A DNA stretch of 64,000 nucleotides from Diphasiastrum complanatum (taxonomy: Eukaryota > Streptophyta > Lycopodiopsida > Lycopodiales > Lycopodiaceae): the NCBI GenBank assembly GCA_029204225.1, contig CM055108.1, positions 5,181,751-5,245,750 on the forward strand. The letters run 5' to 3'. A program made the position numbers and the translations under genes. The notes beneath the pieces were generated by a model. It did not search any database. It worked only from the letters and a program-made list of their open reading frames with translations, and was not told where the DNA came from. Below, piece after piece: positions 42,131 to 53,745 of this stretch. The first letter of the stretch is position 1, and every line of letters starts with the position of its first letter.

Positions 42131-42770
42131 TGTCATAAATATGATGGATAAATTATAGTGGAAACTCCTACTTCCAATAGCGAAAACTCCTACTTCCAAT
42201 GCATGACTACACCTATAAAAAATTGAACAAAGTAGTAGTGATGAAAATCACGTTCAATCTTTAGCAACTAACTTTGAAATCGCTAGATACTAAGTGATTA
42301 CGTAGCCAAACATAAAGTATTGAATTCTCAAACAATTTCTATAGAAATTGCTCACTCTAAGCTGTCTCTGAGTAACTGAGAATAAGTCTGATAATAAGTA
42401 GCTCTGCTGATAAGTAGTAGCATAATAGCAGCTGTAAAATAAATCTCTAAAAGACTGAGCTAGAAAGCTCAAGAGAGTTCAAGCTTGAAAGCTTGATAGA
42501 GAGCTAACAACAATACTTTCTGATTGTGAATGATATGCTTGATAAGAGCGCATGAAGTGTCGTGTAATAACACTCAACTCCTTCACAATTCACAATAACA
42601 TTTTTAGAACTTCAAAACTTGACAAGAGATATACGAACTGATAAAATTCCAGCAAGCTCACACGTGTGGGGAATGATCCTCAAGTGTGAATGATCTTGTT
42701 AAGCTTTGTGTTTGGCACATAAATTGAATCTAGATTGAATATCAAGATCTAGTTCTAGAATTTATGACCA
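42131..42770 (-). mobile_element. 5' LTR of family 2 copia element
   Basis: On the plus strand it starts TGTCATAAAT; the likely far end is ATTTATGACCA at 42760-42770, giving matching inverted termini with one inserted base and the canonical TG...CA. The segment with GCATGACTACACCTAT is shared with the LTR at 62381-63291. Confidence 0.7.
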
Positions 42771-43471
42771 AAGCACAATCTAGCATGCTAATAATCAAAG
42801 AATGATTGCATTCAAAATCAAAAGAGAAGAAGTACAAGAATTTAATGCATTAGCATAATCCTCCACTCGAGTTAGAGAGAGAAAGAGAGAGCAAAATTCA
42901 AGCAAACAATAGTATAGATCCAAATTGACATGGAATAGCTTCAAAGCTTGCTTCTTCATAAAAAATTATGAGAGAGCTTACACATATTTATGGAGATTGG
43001 AGTAGCTCGAGGTAGAACCATCTCCTTCCTACTTTCTTCCACATCTAAAAGTGAAAACTAGAACACTAGTGACATTTGTCACTTTACAAGCATGCATTTC
43101 TACCTACTTTTACCAAGTGTCAAATTCTAAACTAGAATTGTACAAATCACCATGCATGTGTCCAATTCACTTTGTGCATGCCTTGCATGTCACTATGGAA
43201 CACTTACAATCATTGCATGTGATGTGCCAGGAGTTTCTACAAGCCCATAATTGGTATTTCTATGTCTACATTCTATATGCATGTTGTATATGACCAACTA
43301 GACTCAAGAAAACATGTAGCTCGAGTTTCTTCTAGGCCAAATTTGGCATTTACAATATGAAACATTAACACACATAGAAAACACTTTTTCTAAAGCCTAA
43401 AGTCAAGATAGATGATTTTTCATAATACTCCTAAAAATTGATCTATGTGGACTTGAACATGGATCTTGGAA
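42771..43471 (-). mobile_element. LTR of a third copia element (3' side)
   Basis: Positions 43079-43306 recur at 44017-44250 in the same orientation, on the other side of an RNase H fragment. That arrangement identifies the repeated stretch as LTR. It lies downstream of the minus-strand RNase H stop at 43472. Borders are not defined. Confidence 0.65.
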
Positions 43472-44016
43472 TTACTCCAAGATTGGCTCTATGCTTGATG
43501 AAGGAATTTTTGCTCTCAAAGGTTTGGTGAGCAAATCTGCAATACATGATGATGTGTTGATGTGCTCCAAGTCGATGTGCTCCAAGTAGGTTTCCCCTCC
43601 AATGAGCTTCTCTCTCACGAAGTGATGTGCAACTTCGATATGTTTTCTCCTTGCATGAAATATTGGGTTGTTGGCAAGGACTTGTGCTGAAATATTGTCA
43701 CACATGATCAATGGTAGATCATCTTCCTTGATAGCCTTTAGCTCCAAAAGCAACCTCTTGATCCAAAGCACTTCTTTTGTTGTAGTAGTAAGTGCCTTAT
43801 ATTCAACTTCACAAGATGAGATTGATATAGTATCGTGCTTTTTGGAAAGCCAAGATATTAAATTTCCTCCAAGATATATGACATATGCACTTGTAGATTT
43901 CCGATCTACTTTGTCACTAGCAAAATCCGAGTCAGTATAGCCAACAATAGAAAGATCTTCGCTTTTGTATAACAAACCATAATCATATATAACATCAATA
44001 TCTTTGGACCAATGAT
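43472..44016 (-). pseudogene. copia RNase H fragment
   Basis: The frame starts within RT/RNase H (WSKDIDVIYDYGLLYKSEDL) and continues VGYTDSDFASDKVDRKSTSA, LISWLSKKHDTISISSCEVE, LIMCDNISAQVLANNPIFHA, RRKHIEVAHHFVREKL and CIADLLTKPL. Catalytic D, E, D positions are present (SCEVEYKAL has Glu after Val). LTR sequence begins immediately upstream at 44017, so everything from gag to RT has been deleted. Confidence 0.88.
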
Positions 44017-44250
44017 GTCACTTTACATGCATGCATTTCTACCTACTTTTACCAAGTGTCAAATTCTAAACTAGAATTGTACAAATCACCATGCATGTGT
44101 CCATTTCACTTTCTGCATGCCTTGCATGTCACTATGGAACACTTACAACCATTGCACATGATGTGCCACGAGTTTCTACAAGCCCATAATTGGTATTTCT
44201 ATGTCTACATTCTATATGCATGTGATATATGACCAACTTATAGAATCAAG
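44017..44250 (-). mobile_element. Second LTR copy of the third copia element
   Basis: This stretch matches 43079-43306 with roughly ten differences. It abuts RNase H sequence directly at 44016/44017. Confidence 0.8.
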
Positions 44251-44909
44251 AAACCATGTAGCATGTGGCAGTTTTAGTTCATTTTTTGAGTCTAGTTGGT
44301 CATATACAACATGGTTTCTTAAATAAGTAGCATGGGTAAACATGGTTTGATTGATAAGTCAAAGTCAATTGGTGGTAGGGAAGTGTGTTTCTCTCTCCAC
44401 CATTGATTAGTTTGCGTTTTTTTATGAAAGGTGTGGATTACCTTCCTTGGAATAGCCAATAGGAGAAAGGGGCAAGGGCCTTCTCCATCCATAAAAAGAC
44501 ACCAATTGTATCATATCTTCATGCTTAATAGAGAGGAGGCTCTACTAATTTGAGAGCTCAAGCATTTTCATTTGCTAATCACTCTTGCTTCTGCTCTTGT
44601 TGTGTTTTGCTTATTTTTTCTAGTTTCCATGCTTTTTGCTTTGTGCTTGTTAAGGTTTTTCCATAAGCAATGACATTGAGCATTTGAGCTAACCTCCAAC
44701 TCACCTCCCTCTCCTTATCTCTCTCTCTCTCCTCTTCTTCTCTCCCTCTTTCACTCTAAATCATGACAGTGTTTGTGGTTAGTGTAGGGAAGAGTAGTGT
44801 TAAGACCTTGGTAGTGTTAGGAAAAAGAGTAAGAAGCATCTAAAACTAGCATCTTGAGATAGTTAGGTACCTATCCAGTGATCTAATTCTCTTTGACAGG
44901 CGAAAGGGC
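44251..44909. other. LTR-like non-coding stretch
   Basis: At 44298-44330 a phrase TTGGTCATATACAACATGG is the reverse complement of sequence within the neighbouring LTR (about 43284-43305), suggesting a partial LTR in the other orientation. The remainder has no coding support. A pyrimidine-rich tract occupies 44700-44760. Confidence 0.35.
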
Positions 44910-45083
44910 TGCTCACCGACTATATCTACACACCCTATAGTTGTAGAGTAGTTGGTCGACTATCGGCACAATGGAGTGATGCTTGAATTGTCGTGTCGGT
45001 GGCAGGTGTAATATGTTCACATGGAACTTTACCTTTGCCTTTGAAGTCGATGAATTGATCCTCGATAAAGACTATATCCCTGC
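44910..45083 (-). pseudogene. copia integrase-RT linker scrap, family 2
   Basis: On the minus strand from 45082 it reads RDIVFIEDQFIDFKGKGK, then VPCEHITPATDTTIQASL and a stop. This matches the equivalent part of the family 2 element at 39900-40000. It is cut at 45083 by the start of the next LTR, consistent with that element having inserted here. Confidence 0.7.
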
Positions 45084-46443
45084 TGAAGGATTATAAAACG
45101 ACTCCCAAATAGGCTACCAATCTAAGAGAATTCTAATGGAAGTCGATCTATACCACAATTACAGCTCAAGCTCCATTGGGTATGGAGTCAAAAATACAAC
45201 GTTCATGACCACCGGCACTTTCAATGGCAATCGGCAAGGCAAATTTCAAACGATCAACAGGCAATTTTCAGATATAGCCTAGGGAACTTTGAAATGAACA
45301 AGAGGTCACACGTGTAAGCTCTAGCTTTTGAGATACCGATGAGACATACAAGCATGACTCGTATATAAGCTGAAATACACTTAAAGAGTGGGGTAAAACA
45401 GAGTTAGATTTTGAATAAGCGCCTAATCTTCATCTAAACCATTTGCATAGGCCTCAGGAATATTTGTTACTAATGGTGATATGGTCTGCAATTAGACCAT
45501 GAGGACAGTATAAAGTTTCACAAGTTCGGAGTCATGGAAATCCCCAAAGCTAAGAGCTGCAACCTCTATCAAGCATCGTAGGGCCAAACATCTATAAGCC
45601 ACAATCCCCAAAGCTCAGAGTCATGGAAATCCCCAACATCTAGAAGTTCGGAGTCATGGAAATCCCCAAAGCTAAGAGCTGCAACCTCTATCAAGCATAG
45701 TAGAGCCAAACTTCTATAAGCCACAATTTGGGCAACAATATAGGTGCATTACGGAAGGGTTCTAAAATGATTGCAAACCAGCGATGGAGGATTGGTTATT
45801 GCTTCAAAATTGTTCAATAGCTTTTGTCTTGCTACAAATTGGTAATAGGAAGGGCATTCAGGGCTTCAATAAGATTAAAAATCCAGCAATGGATAGATCT
45901 TTAATATGGGTGTAAAAGCCAGTGATTTGTAGTTCCTAGATGCCTTCCAAAATCAATGATTGGCAGGGCTTCAAATGAACGATTGCCCTTGCTTTGCGGT
46001 TGTTTATAGGCTTCTAAGATTGATGCTGACTCCATCTAGCAATCTATATACAATAAAATGCTTTGCATACAATGGACAGGTCTGTAGGATGGGAAATAAA
46101 GCTTCACTCCCCAACAATTTTTTGGAGGAAACCTGATAGGCTCAAACACACAATTAGTCCCAAATAGATATACAAGAAAGTGGTTCCAATACTTCTAAAG
46201 TAGTTAGAGATTAATCTACACACTTAAATATTTACAAATGGGATAACAAAGCTTCCCACACTTTCAACACTTGCAACCACAGGGTTAGAGGCAACAAAAG
46301 ATGACACCAAATCTGATCCAACAAAAGAAATGATGATAACACAGTGCTAGAGATCAAAGCAGTGAATCAATAGCAATGAAATATAAGTAGTTTGCAGCAA
46401 AGATCCAACAATGAAGTTAGAGTGGAAGGCACCAGGCAAATCA
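45084..46443 (-). mobile_element. Left (3') LTR of the gag-only element, right border approximate
   Basis: It starts TGAAGGATTATAAAACG on the plus strand, the same as the other LTR at 49528, and aligns with it for over 600 bases. A possible outer border is the CA at 46443, followed by a pyrimidine-rich tract 46446-46470 (purine-rich on the element's sense strand) that could be the polypurine tract. That border is a guess because the partner LTR is truncated. Confidence 0.6.
45523..45766. repeat. 122-bp tandem duplication in the left LTR
   Basis: A unit starting AGTTCGGAGTCATGG at 45523 recurs at 45645 with few changes. A third partial repeat (AGAGTCATGGAAATCCCCAA) lies between them. The right LTR has only one unit, so the duplication arose after insertion or was lost there. 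Confidence 0.85.
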
Positions 46444-46621
46444 GCCTCTTCTCCTTTCCTCCTCCCTTCCAAAGTGAGCAGTGAATAATGATGGACAACA
46501 AAATGAGAAAGGCTGAGAGTAGAGTGGGAGACACAGAAATGGGAGGCACCAAGCAGAGATCAAACAACCTTGTTTCTTCTCCTTCCCTCTTTCCTTTCTC
46601 CACAAACTCTTTCTCTGCACC

Positions 46622-47736
<1,115 letters not shown>

Positions 47737-48795
47737 TCAAGTGTTAGCATCCAACCCTTCAGTCAAATTATGGTCTTTCGATATCACACAATGGACTTGA
47801 TGTCTCTGACAATGGAAATAATCCACTCCTAATTTCACATTTGGTCCGAAGCTTGACTCAACTAGAAACTGATCATTTCTAGATTGGTTGTGGCTATTAT
47901 AGAATGTGGATATACGAGTATCAATTAGAGCATTTTCGTATTTAGATGCAATTTCAATTGCATAATCCAAACTAGTCGGATGCTTCTGTCTCACATGGAC
48001 TTGCATCTCTGTTTGCAATGCACTTATGAAGCAATCCAATATCAATTCAATTGGAAGTGCATAAATAGATATGTGCTTTTGCACAAACCAATTAAATCTA
48101 TGAGAATATCTTCCCACAAACTCATCTTCACATTGTCTAATAGCTACCAAATGGTAACAAGCAACCGTTGTATTCATCTTGGGTGAAAACTCATCCAAGA
48201 ATGCTTTTACCAAGGTATCCCATGAGTCAAGAGAATGGATTTCAAAAGCTTCAACATTATCATACCAATCTCGAGCTTCATTGGTCAGGTATAATGCAAA
48301 TAACAATTTCCAATCCTCGGGTTGTGAGAAACCATCTAGGAAAGAGAAGTTTGTGAATTTTCGTATGAAAATATCAGCTTTATCACCTCTCTCTCCATCA
48401 TAATGATCAATCTTCAATAAGTAAACAGGATTTGGTCTAACATAGAGGGAGTTGCCAACAACTAATGCAAGTTGCACAATATTACAATCAAGTTTAGCTC
48501 TTAATTTTCCAACATCGTACTCCAACTCATTAAAATTGGGAACACTTTCAGCGTGATCAAGACGTTCATTAGGGGATCGATGGCCCAATTCTGACACATC
48601 TTCAACAAGCTTTTGATCGTCCATTTCAGGACTTTGGGTAGAACTGTCCACCATATCAATGAGTGTATTGACACTCACATCCTTGGTAATGGATCGTTCC
48701 TGATTGCCATTTGATACAATACCAAATCTTGCTAGGATTTCATCAACTTCAAGAATTGGATTTTGAATCACAATAGGACTATGGTTAATAGTCAC
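47737..48795 (-). CDS. Intact gag-like protein, 352 aa
   Basis: An uninterrupted frame from ATG 48795 to 47737 encodes an acidic N-terminal region (VDEILARFGIVSNGNQERSI, SELGHRSPNERLDHAESVP) and then a retrotransposon gag core. That core has IDHYDGERGDKADIFIRKFT, LLFALYLTNEARDWYDNVEA, SWDTLVKAFLDEFSPKMN, LVAIRQCEDEFVGRYSHRFN and LDYAIEIASKYENAL. The ARDWY and SW..LV..F..EF motifs are diagnostic of Ty3-type capsid. A C-terminal FHCQRHQVHC is only loosely knuckle-like. The protein could form particles used by related elements. It is the longest undamaged retroelement frame without a pol partner in the window. Confidence 0.8.
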   Translation of the reverse strand: MTINHSPIVIQNPILEVDEILARFGIVSNGNQERSITKDVSVNTLIDMVDSSTQSPEMDDQKLVEDVSELGHRSPNERLDHAESVPNFNELEYDVGKLRAKLDCNIVQLALVVGNSLYVRPNPVYLLKIDHYDGERGDKADIFIRKFTNFSFLDGFSQPEDWKLLFALYLTNEARDWYDNVEAFEIHSLDSWDTLVKAFLDEFSPKMNTTVACYHLVAIRQCEDEFVGRYSHRFNWFVQKHISIYALPIELILDCFISALQTEMQVHVRQKHPTSLDYAIEIASKYENALIDTRISTFYNSHNQSRNDQFLVESSFGPNVKLGVDYFHCQRHQVHCVISKDHNLTEGLDANT

Positions 48796-49508
48796 AAAAT
48801 AATTGATTTGTAATGTCGCATTCTCTTTAACATCATAAGTGAAGTCTCCCTCGTGCTCTACACAGATCGTGTTTTAAGATCGGTGTGAAAGGGTGATATT
48901 TCAAAAGATTCTTCACTCAAATTTTCAAGAAAGTCGCACACCACTAAATCCCATTCTTCTTCATGAAGAAATGATAGATTTTTCTTGGGTTCTACTAATA
49001 ACTTTGATTCATCGATTGCATCATTAAATTTTATACAATCATTGGAAATTTCACCTATGGGTGATTCTTAAAAAAATAAATTTCTATACAAATTTTTTAT
49101 GGCTTGAGAATCATTCTCATCATAGAATAAAAATCCTCATCGCACTAGGCGTGTGGGAATCATGATTATATTTTTTCAATCAATCAAATCTTTTTTTTTT
49201 TTCAAGGAATCTCCAACACGTCCAGTATTGGTCTAGTTCTTAGTACAATGCCCACTGACCCTACTTGCACAAACCACTACTCCAAACAAACCTCACAATT
49301 TTCGGTGCTCAAGCCTTATCCAAAAAGACCTCAAGAGTCACTCATAAAATTGATACAAAAGAGGCTATGACTACCGCAATGCATTCAAATCTTCACAGAC
49401 AATTTGGATCAAACGAGCTTTTGGCTATGCAAGTTAATGGTCAATTCAACAAAACTGTTTGAAAACACTTTCAAACAATAAACAAGAATTCAAAATGAGC
49501 TCATGCTC
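48796..49508 (-). other. Leader of the gag-only element
   Basis: About 710 bases lie between the primer binding site and gag, without a conserved frame. A T-run lies at 49191-49202. Confidence 0.5.
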
Positions 49509-49526
49509 CTCTCGGCAGACGCACCA
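49509..49526 (-). promoter_or_regulatory. Unusual primer binding site
   Basis: The minus strand reads TGGTGCGTCTGCCGAGAG, one base after the LTR end. It starts with the required TGG (complement of tRNA CCA) but is not the iMet sequence used by the other elements in the window. I cannot assign the primer tRNA with certainty. Confidence 0.65.
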
Positions 49527-49527
49527 C

Positions 49528-50063
49528 TGAAGGATTATAAAACGACCCCCAAATAGGCTACCAATCTAAGGGAATTCTAATGGAAGTCGATCTATATCAC
49601 AATTACAGCTCAAGCTCCATTGGGTATGGAGTCGAAAATACAGCGTTTATGACCACCGACACTTTAAATGGCAATCGGCAAGGCAAATTTCAAACAGTCA
49701 ACAGGAAATTTTCAGATATAGCCTAGGGAACTTTGAAATGAACAAGAGGTCACGCGTGTAAGCTCTGGCCTTTGAGATACCGATGAGACATACAAGCATG
49801 ACTTGTATATAAGCTGAAATTCACTTAACGAGTGAGATAAAATAGGGTTAGATTTTGAATAAGCGTCTAATCTTCATCTAAACCATTTGCATAGGCTTCA
49901 GGAATATTTGTTACTGATGGTGATATGGTCTGCAATTAGACCATGAGGTAGTATAAAGTTTCACAAGTTCGGAGTCATGGAAATCCCCAAAGCTAAGAGC
50001 TGCAACCTCTATCAAGCATCGTAGGGCCCCACAATCCGAACAACAATATAGGTGCATTACGGA
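49528..50063 (-). mobile_element. Right (5') LTR of the gag-only element, first part
   Basis: It matches 45084-45756 with moderate divergence, apart from a shorter tandem-repeat section. At GTGCATTACGGA the LTR is interrupted, and it resumes at 51654. Confidence 0.85.
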
Positions 50064-51653
50064 TTACACCATGGCGAGATCAAAACCAATTAACCGCTTC
50101 AAACTCTAATCTATAACGATATCGTGGGTGTGTGTATAGCGTAGATAGGTTTCTTTTTTTCTTTCACACAGGCATGTCAAAGAATGCAGTAGAACGTATA
50201 GCTGAATAATGAGTAAATCTGCAGGTAAAAAGGCCATAGACAGGGCAGCGGACCAAATGGCCGCTCACAGGGTTTTGATAGGCCGCAGGACAAAGACATG
50301 TGAGAGCTGGCACGGCCCACATGCATGGTTGAGGTAGATAGGAGAGTCATCCAATGTAGGCATATTAAGGCCTCAAACTAGTGATTTCCACAGGATGGTG
50401 CACTTCTGCAAATCAGCGACTGCCTACCACTGATTTCAAGGCAAAAGAGACTCAATGTCTAATGGCAAACAGGGTCTAGTCCACAAAGACTACTAGAGGC
50501 TTCTAACCCAGCAGTCTGCTGGCACTTTGTTATCTCTCCTAGTAGCCTCCCACCTTGAAAACAAAATTCATGGGTTTCGTATGGATTCCGTGCTTTCTAT
50601 CTATGAAAAAGCACTGGACGAGTCATCTCATCAGGCATCCAGCTCACATAGTTGACGCACGCAGCGAGATCATCATTCCTGACTCACATTCCGCGTCACG
50701 ACGTCGTACTAGGCAAACATCCTCAGCTGCACTTCCACCCCCTGCTGCTATTTGCACTGAACTACCTATTTCCCCTGCCTCTAATGCTTCCCTCACCTCT
50801 GCTTCCTCTCATGGACAGTCTATGACCATTGGGGCTACCATTCCCATCACAGCTGCCCAGGCCGTCTCACCCCCACACACAGAAGTTGTTTCACCAAACA
50901 CCCAGTATTTCATGGACATGTTTGATGATTCCGACCTCCCTAGGGGCCTCAGAAGTTTTTGTAATGCCCCAGAGCCCTACGCCCTTTGAACTCCAATCCC
51001 TTTGAAGGGATTTGAAGAGTTCCATGATACTCGTACTGGTTTTGATGACTCTTTTTAGATTAACCAACAACTTCCAGTTGCAGCCGCACCAGCCACAATC
51101 TGGGTCGGGCAAGCTGTCAAATCACCAAAGCAGTTCGACGCCACAGTGCCTGAGGGCTATGAAGAAGAAGACCTCTTTGAAGAAGAAGAGTTACAGGCAC
51201 CTACTCCACGCCAACCAGGGACTGTACCACCGGGTCCTTCTGTTGCTACCACCTCCACAACAGTAGATTCTGGTGATGCTCTCGATTTGGTCTCAAGCCT
51301 TACGCAAGTGACCCAGTCTATGCTGGATAAGAAAAAAAAATGAAACAGCGCATTTCCGATATGAATCTGAGAATATTCTCATCAGCCAGAAAGTTATTCA
51401 GCTGGACAAAGAATTGAAGATCTCCAAGCAACATGAAGCAAAGTCCGAGGTTGAGAAGAAGACGGCACAACAATTGGCTGATCGCCTAGAAGAGTATGTC
51501 AGCTCACTGTAGAATGCGCTTACATCTGCCCAATGGGAGACAAGGCGGAGGTAGGGCTGGCTGCCACAGGCCAATCAAGAAAGAGGCTGTAGATAGGGAG
51601 AAAGACAGTGAGCAAGGTTGTAGGCAGGGATTGGGCGCAAACTAATGATCCAC
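50064..51653 (+). other. 1.6-kb unidentified insert in the LTR, with coding-like frames
   Basis: The left LTR is continuous here, so these bases are an insertion. Plus-strand frames in succession (50620-50989, 51000-51060, 51110-51343, then a shift to about 51510) read SEIIIPDSHSASRRRTRQTS, a Pro/Ser/Ala-rich stretch, TQYFMDMFDDSDLPRGLRSF, PEGYEEEDLFEEEELQAPTP and a coiled-coil-like part (QLDKELKISKQHEAKSEVEK). Stops near 50987, 51058 and 51341 break it. It may be a captured gene fragment or an unknown element. No clear terminal repeats or target duplications were found. Confidence 0.45.
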
Positions 51654-51745
51654 AAGGTTCTAAAATGATGTCAAACCAGCGATGGAGGATTGGTTATGTT
51701 AAAATTGAAAAACAATCCATATTGATTTCTTGGCCTGCTACAAAT
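51654..51745 (-). mobile_element. Right LTR of the gag-only element, resumed part
   Basis: AGGTTCTAAAATGATG and CAGCGATGGAGGATTGG match the left LTR at 45757-45850. Homology ends at about CTGCTACAAATGTTG, where copia sequence begins. Confidence 0.8.
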
Positions 51746-51771
51746 GTTGTACCATGCAAGTATGTAGCTCA

Positions 51772-51981
51772 TTAATGCAAAATGCCAATAAGATGAATGT
51801 ATCTAATGAAATTTTGAGAGAGATAGGATCTTGCACTACAGCCAAAGAAGCTTGGAATGCACTAAAGACCATCTATGAAGCAAAGAATACTTCTAGAATA
51901 CTCACTCTTAGGAATCAGATTTTCCAAAGTTTCCAAAGAAGTGAAGAGAGTGCATCTAACTATGTTCTAAGAGTAAGATGA
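51772..51981 (+). pseudogene. copia gag fragment
   Basis: MNVSNEILREIGSCTTAKEA, WNALKTIYEAKNTSRILTL and SEESASNYVLRVR match the middle of gag in the 56-kb and 58-kb relatives. It passes directly into the pre-integrase segment, skipping the gag C-terminus and protease. Confidence 0.85.
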
Positions 51982-52970
51982 AAAATGTATTGCTAGTGGT
52001 TTCAAGCAAGGGAGGTTATTCGAATTGGATGCTATTCTGATGGTTGGAAGTGTGAACATGGCAAGGGAGGAGCTCACTCAAGTGAAATTATGGCACAAAA
52101 GGTTAGGCCATCCTAACTACAAAGCTATGGAGACCATGATGACAAAGGAGCTAGCAAGAGGACTTCCCAAAACCATATCTAAGTGTGGCAAGCTTTGTGA
52201 AGCTTGTGGACTCTCCAAATCTCATAAGCTTCCTTTCAAGAGCTCTTTGATAAGATCTAACTCTCCTCTTGACCTTATACACTCGGATGTTCATTCATTT
52301 TCACATGAATCAAATGGTGGAGCTCTTATGTATGTCACTTTTATTGATGATAAATCAAGATACTCTTGGGTTTATCTCTTGTCTAAGAAAAGTGAAGTTT
52401 TTGATCCTTTGTAAAGTTCAAAACTCTTGTGGAAAAGCAACTTAATACTAGCTTGAAAGTATTAAGAAGTGATAATAGAGGGGAATACATCTCCAATAGG
52501 ATGAAAGAGTTTTGTGAAACTAATGGCATAAAGAGAGAGTTTACTTGTACATATACTCCACAACAAAATGGAGTAGCTGAGAGAAAGAATAGGACACTAT
52601 GTGAGTGTGCTAAAGCTATGAGATTAGATGCATCTCTTCCTATTTCATTTTGGGGAGAAGCTATTTTATGTGCAAACTTTCTTTGTAATAGAATGACTAA
52701 TAGTGCCATTAAAGGACTTACACCTTATGAAGTATTGTTTGGCAAAAAGCCAAATCTTAGTGATTTGAAAGTTTTGGATGTACTTGTTATGTACATATTC
52801 CTTTAGAAACAAGGAAAAAGGAAGATGCCACTTCTTTCAAAGGCATCTTTGTTGGTTATAGTGAAAGTAAGAAAGCTTATAGGATATATGATCCTATTAC
52901 AAAAAAAGTTGTTGCTAGTAGAGATGTACTTTTTGATGAATCTCTCCAAGCCCCATTCATAAGTACAAAG
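51982..52970 (+). pseudogene. copia integrase with frameshifts
   Basis: GFKQGRLFELDAI and VKLWHKRLGHPNYKAMETMM lead to CEACGLSKSHKLPFKS, LIHSDVHSFSHESNGG and FIDDKSRYSWVYLL. A shift near 52410 gives FKTLVEKQL, VLRSDNRGEYISNRM, QQNGVAERKNRTLCECAK and NFLCNRMTNSAIKGLTPYEV. Another near 52800 gives FKGIFVGYSESKKAYRIYDP and VVASRDVLFDES. D, D, E positions are all recognisable. Confidence 0.9.
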
Positions 52971-53745
52971 CTAGACTTGTAGCAAAAGGTTTTTTGCAAG
53001 TCAAAGGCATAGATTATGATGAAACCTTTGCACCTGTTGCAAAGCTTGTGACCATTAGATTAATCATATGTCTTGCAACTTCTTTCAAATGGGAGCTTTT
53101 CCAACTGGATGTGACAAATGCTTTCTTGAATGGATTCTTGGAAGAGGAAATCTACATGTGCCAACCCGAGGGCTTCATCAAAGATGGAGAAGAAGACAAG
53201 GTGTGTCTCTTGAAGAAGAGTATTTATGGACTCAAGCAAGCACCAAGATCATGGTACTCTAGGTTGCATTCCTATCTTATTTCCATTGGATTTGTTGTAA
53301 GTTCTTATGAACCATCATTGTACTACAAATGTAATGATGGAAAGATCGTTATCTTAGTTTTATATGTTGATGACATTATACTCACTAAGAAATGACCTAG
53401 ATGGCATCAAGAATGTAAAAGTTTCCTTGTCTAGTGAATTTAAGATGGTAGATCTAGGACTTCTTAAAGTTATACTTGGAATAGAAGTCACTAGAAGTAA
53501 TGATGTTACCTTCATATGTCAATCTAAGTATGCTAGATCAATCTTATCAAGATTTGGCATGATTGATTGTAAAGGAGTTGAAACTCCTATGGAACTAAGT
53601 GTAAAAGTTTCTAAGGAAAGTGATGAAGCATCCTTTGAGGACATCACTACCTATAGAATGCTTATTGGTTCCTTGATATACTTAACCGTCACTAGACCAG
53701 ATCTTAGTTTTTGTGTTGGCAAGTTGACTCAATACATGCAAAGAA
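52960..53745 (+). pseudogene. copia reverse transcriptase, RNase H missing
   Basis: [78 protein letters not shown] and ILVLYVDDIILT are followed by a frameshift at 53385. The rest reads EFKMVDLGLLKVILGIEVTR, YARSILSRFGMIDCKGVETP and SLIYLTVTRPDLSFCVGKL. The YVDD box is intact. Confidence 0.9.

Larger units (their letters stand above)
38966..42770 (-). mobile_element. Family 2 copia element, 3' truncated, with 5' LTR
   Basis: Read from right to left: LTR (42770-42131), primer binding site, leader, gag, zinc knuckle, protease, integrase, linker and the first two thirds of RT. Sequence stops in RT at about 38966 where the family 1 copy begins. Gag and LTR-adjacent leader are closely related to the piece at 61785-62381. 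Confidence 0.85.
51760..53745 (+). mobile_element. Family 3 copia fragment (plus)
   Basis: Gag middle, integrase and RT of one copia family occur in order but with internal deletions. No LTR or primer binding site is visible, and RNase H is absent. It is cut at about 53745 against a minus-strand relative. Confidence 0.85.
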
